From CBDDLJ01 sp965230635 (GTDB lineage Bacteria; Pseudomonadota; Gammaproteobacteria; UBA1113): DNA of 64,000 bases. The DNA is taken from the NCBI GenBank assembly GCA_965230635.1, contig CBDDLJ010000023.1, positions 62,001-126,000 of the forward strand, in the 5' to 3' direction. Positions 61,219-64,000 of this stretch are shown piece by piece. Position numbers and translations under genes: made by a program. The notes below the pieces were generated by a model. It saw nothing but the letters and a program-made list of their open reading frames with translations. It was not told where the DNA came from and searched no databases. Each line of letters opens with the position of its first letter. Positions within the stretch are counted from its first letter, which is position 1.

Positions 61219-62283
61219 CTAATAAACTTGTTTCATCAATGTTTTGACATCAAATAATGTTTTATTAGCTATTTCATTTGCTTGTATATTACCTTTACAC
61301 AACACATCCAGCACATAATCCATATTATTCTCTAATTGAACTCGCCGCTGTCGTTTCGGTTCAATTAACTCAACAAGCACATCAATTAAACGCTTTTTGC
61401 ATTCAACATCACCGATTGCCCCTTGGCTATAGCGCTCTTTTGCCATTTTTACCCATGTTTTATCTGGGTTAAATGCATCATGAAAAATCCACAATGGATT
61501 GTTTTCTATACTTCCCTTATCAGTAACGCGTATTCTATTCGGGTCCGTATACATTTTTTTCATAATTTTATCATTAATAGTATCCGGATCATCGCTGAGA
61601 AAAATGGCATTATTCAGTGACTTACTCATTTTATATAATTGACCTGCTTCATTGGGTGCACCGGTGCCAACAAGCCGCTTAACCCGCCCCTCTTTTATCT
61701 TGGGAATAGGAAACAATCCTCCTTGATCAAGGTGGCTACCATCTTCTGTATGTGGATCTACTCGACAATAAACTTGATTAAAACGCCTTGCTACCTCACG
61801 AGTCATTTCAATATGCGGTAACTGATCCTCTCCGACTGGCACAAGAGATGGCCTGAAAGCTAAAATATCAGCGATTTGTCCAACAGGATATAATAAAAAA
61901 CCAAAAGAATAATTTTCACCTAAATTTTTAGTAATCAGTTCTTCTTTAATTGTTGGATTACGCATCAACCGAGGATATGGCAATAGCATACTCAGTAAAA
62001 TGGTTAATTCAGCAATAGCCGGTATTTCAGACTGAACAAAAATCGTGCATTTCTGTGGGTCGATACCCACACTCAAATAATCTAACGCAATATCTAACAC
62101 ACTCTGACGTATCTCACCTGGTTTATCATAACGTGTGGTAAAGGCATGAATATTGGCAATGAGAAAAAAACAGTCATACTGGTCTTGAAGCTTCAGGCGG
62201 TTCTCAATGGAACCAACCCAATGGCCCAAATGTAAACGACCCGTCGGCGTATCACCCGTTAACAACCGCTCTTGTTTTAACAT
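61219..62283 (-). CDS. trpS: Tryptophanyl-tRNA synthetase, 354 aa
   Basis: A class I synthetase with the HIGH-type motif TGRLHLGHWVGS and KMSKS (YKMSKSLNNAIFLSDD). Also FFLIANIHAFTTRYD, LRPSLVPVGEDQLPHIEMTR-type tRNA/Trp block and a C-terminal helical domain. It charges tRNA-Trp. Start ATG 62283 with a poor ribosome site. Length is near the bacterial norm. Confidence 0.95.
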   Translation of the reverse strand: MLKQERLLTGDTPTGRLHLGHWVGSIENRLKLQDQYDCFFLIANIHAFTTRYDKPGEIRQSVLDIALDYLSVGIDPQKCTIFVQSEIPAIAELTILLSMLLPYPRLMRNPTIKEELITKNLGENYSFGFLLYPVGQIADILAFRPSLVPVGEDQLPHIEMTREVARRFNQVYCRVDPHTEDGSHLDQGGLFPIPKIKEGRVKRLVGTGAPNEAGQLYKMSKSLNNAIFLSDDPDTINDKIMKKMYTDPNRIRVTDKGSIENNPLWIFHDAFNPDKTWVKMAKERYSQGAIGDVECKKRLIDVLVELIEPKRQRRVQLENNMDYVLDVLCKGNIQANEIANKTLFDVKTLMKQVY

Positions 62284-62347
62284 ATTTTATGTTCCACCTG
62301 TTTAAAGCAACAAGACTACCATAGAAATCAATGTGATTGAACAACCG

Positions 62348-62870
62348 TCACCGCGATATGCTTGGAATAATACCACAAGCGACACGCGCCCCTCCGCCTC
62401 CTAAGGCATTAGGGCTATCTTGATAATTGTCTCCATTTCGATGAATAATTAATGCATGTCCTTCAATATCTTTTAAACGTCAACCGTGGTGCTAATACCG
62501 GCAATGTCGCCATGCCGTCTTCATTTACTACTAAAACTTGTATATCACCTAAATGTCCCTGTTGCACATAAGGACCACGATGTTTATTGGTTTTCTGCGG
62601 ATCAAAATGCCCTCCCGCGGCGAGGCCAAAGTTACCACAGTCCGGATTTTCATGCACATGAAAACCTCTTACTGCCATACTAGCATCTAAACCCGTTAAT
62701 TGTGGTGTAAATAATACACCGTATGGTGTTTCTGTTGCCGTAATAATTCCTAATCGCTTGCCAACACCAATATCAACGGTTGCATGCATCGAAATGTTAA
62801 TACTATTTTCTGCTTGTGCAACAAGTGATATCGCAACCATCACATAACCCATTATTATCTTTCGAATCAT
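62348..62870 (-). pseudogene. sodC: Cu/Zn superoxide dismutase with 3' frameshift
   Basis: A signal peptide (KIIMGYVMVAISLVAQA) precedes a bacterial SodC domain with the copper ligands in FHVHENPDCG and a zinc loop GGHFDPQKTNKHRGPY. The open frame stops early (62,463), but one base shift continues LKDIEGHALIIHRNGDNYQD then LGGGGARVACGII, the normal C terminus with the active-site Arg region. The break is a TTT/TTTA run, so a single T insertion explains it, either decay or an error. If real, the last strands and one Cu ligand (His in ALIIH) are lost. Confidence 0.8.
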
Positions 62871-62876
62871 CTTATC

Positions 62877-64000
62877 CTACGCTTTAAGTGAAAACTGTAT
62901 ACCTTGAGCTAATGGCATATCATTGCTCCAGTTAATCGTCGTTGTCTGACGACGCATATAGACTTTCCACGAATCAGAACCTGCTTCACGCCCACCACCG
63001 GTCTCTTTTTCTCCACCGAAAGCCCCTCCAATTTCTGCTCCCGATGTGCCTATATTCACATTTGCAATACCACAATCACTACCGCAGCTGGAAAGAAATT
63101 GCTCTGCTTTTTGCAAATTACCGGTAAAGATAGCGGAAGATAATCCTTGGCGAACACTATTCTGAATAGAGATAGCATCTTCTAATTGCTGGTAAGGCAT
63201 CACATATAGAATAGGAGCAAATGTTTCTTCTTGAACAATTGGCATTTCTGGCGTCACTTTGACAATCGTAGGTTGCACATAATAACCTGGGCCCGGTAAT
63301 CTTGCACCACCTGATAACACATCACCTCCTTGTTGCTGGATTGCTTTCATGGCAGCTTCAAATTGCTCTACTGCCTTAGCATTGATCAATGGTCCCATTA
63401 ATCGCCGTTTATCTAATGGATCGCCAATAGAAACTTGGGCATACGCATGGCACAAACGCTGGACTACCTCTGAAAAAATAGTGTCATGAACGATTAGTCG
63501 ACGCGTACTGGTACAACGTTGCCCTGCTGTTCCAACAGCACCAAAAACAATCGCGGGAATGGCTAATTGTAAATCTGCATCGCGATCAATGATGACAGCA
63601 TTATTTCCTCCCAGTTCTAACAAATATTTTCCCATACGATTAGCAACGAGACTTGCCACATGTTTTCCCACACGGCAGGATCCGGTAAAGGATACCAGCG
63701 CAACTCGCTGATCACAGACAAATTGTTCCGCGATATCATTGCTGCTAATAAAAAGACTAAAAACACCAGAGAAACCAGCCTCCTGCATGACCTGATTACA
63801 TAATTTTTGCACTGCAATCGCACATAATGGCACATCATTCGCAGGTTTCCAAATAACAGTATTACCACAAACAGCCGCAATAAAGGCATTCCATGCCCAC
63901 ACCGCAACAGGAAAGTTAAAAGCAGAAATAACACCAACAACACCTAGTGGTTGCCATTGCTCATACATACGATGCTGAAACCGCTCTGAATGCATTGATT
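62877..64000 (-). CDS. Aldehyde dehydrogenase of the ALDH7/AmaB type, 5' end outside the window
   Basis: The 374 or more visible residues contain VVGVISAFNFPVAVWAWNAF, GKYLLELGGNNAVIIDRDAD, the catalytic Cys in GTAGQRCTSTRRLIVH, EETFAPILYVMPY and the ALDH7 signature GTSGAEIGGAFGGEKETGGG, REAGSDSWKVYMRRQT. This family oxidises alpha-aminoadipic semialdehyde (lysine breakdown) to the acid in the cytoplasm. It lies 7 bases upstream of sodC. About 130 N-terminal residues should lie beyond position 64,000. Confidence 0.9.
   Translation of the reverse strand, partial: SMHSERFQHRMYEQWQPLGVVGVISAFNFPVAVWAWNAFIAAVCGNTVIWKPANDVPLCAIAVQKLCNQVMQEAGFSGVFSLFISSNDIAEQFVCDQRVALVSFTGSCRVGKHVASLVANRMGKYLLELGGNNAVIIDRDADLQLAIPAIVFGAVGTAGQRCTSTRRLIVHDTIFSEVVQRLCHAYAQVSIGDPLDKRRLMGPLINAKAVEQFEAAMKAIQQQGGDVLSGGARLPGPGYYVQPTIVKVTPEMPIVQEETFAPILYVMPYQQLEDAISIQNSVRQGLSSAIFTGNLQKAEQFLSSCGSDCGIANVNIGTSGAEIGGAFGGEKETGGGREAGSDSWKVYMRRQTTTINWSNDMPLAQGIQFSLKA

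Overview
The window reads as two pieces of gammaproteobacterial DNA that meet near position 7,940. The right-hand 56 kb is AT-rich (hand-counted sample lines about 30-40% GC). It carries standard gammaproteobacterial housekeeping blocks mixed with F-box/LRR, ankyrin and Sel1-type proteins, many decayed insertion sequences and a family of palindromic miniature elements. This mix resembles a host-associated or intracellular member of the Legionella/Coxiella/Berkiella side of the Gammaproteobacteria. That placement is inference from gene content, not a database result.

The left-hand 7.9 kb is richer in GC (sample lines 47-50%) and looks free-living or aquatic: a CpxR-like regulator, an EF-hand protein, a katG remnant, an RsuA-family pseudouridine synthase, a PqqD-like protein, a PEP-CTERM protein, a periplasmic solute-binding protein and a 7TMR-DISM/GGDEF/EAL protein. 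Four of its first genes are frameshifted or fragmentary. At the boundary an NRPS gene (A-T-E) loses the end of its epimerization domain. An assembly chimera or an old recombination joint are both possible.

Right-hand layout: the truncated NRPS; tRNA-Leu and a DUF445 protein; an IS630 graveyard; two tandem F-box/LRR genes, each with its own promoter; an ISAs1 remnant; a PAS hybrid histidine kinase; a large ankyrin protein; an IS982 remnant fused through a mini-element end to a beheaded pilS; nadE-glnB; the biotin locus bioB-F-H-C with divergent bioA and a BirA-type operator (no bioD); comF; and a Sel1-like protein. Then comes the cell-wall/lipoate cluster mrdA-rodA-(rpn)-mltB-(lemA-M48)-rlpA-dacA-ybeD-(ldt, OMP, unknowns)-lipB-lipA, with foreign genes wedged between its usual members. 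After it follow a DedA/PAP2/LssY fusion, ubiX, mpl, pfp, a MAPEG protein, xseB-ispA, IS256 debris, two unknown proteins sharing a C-terminal domain, a Sel1 lipoprotein, trpS, a frameshifted sodC and a partial aldehyde dehydrogenase.

The most unusual items are: the duplicated F-box/LRR genes, whose 57-bp repeats are about 65% GC inside roughly 30% GC genes; the MITE-like hairpin family, with one insertion datable against empty sites; the paired unknown-domain proteins at 57.6-60.5 kb; and a PII protein lacking the Tyr51 uridylylation site.
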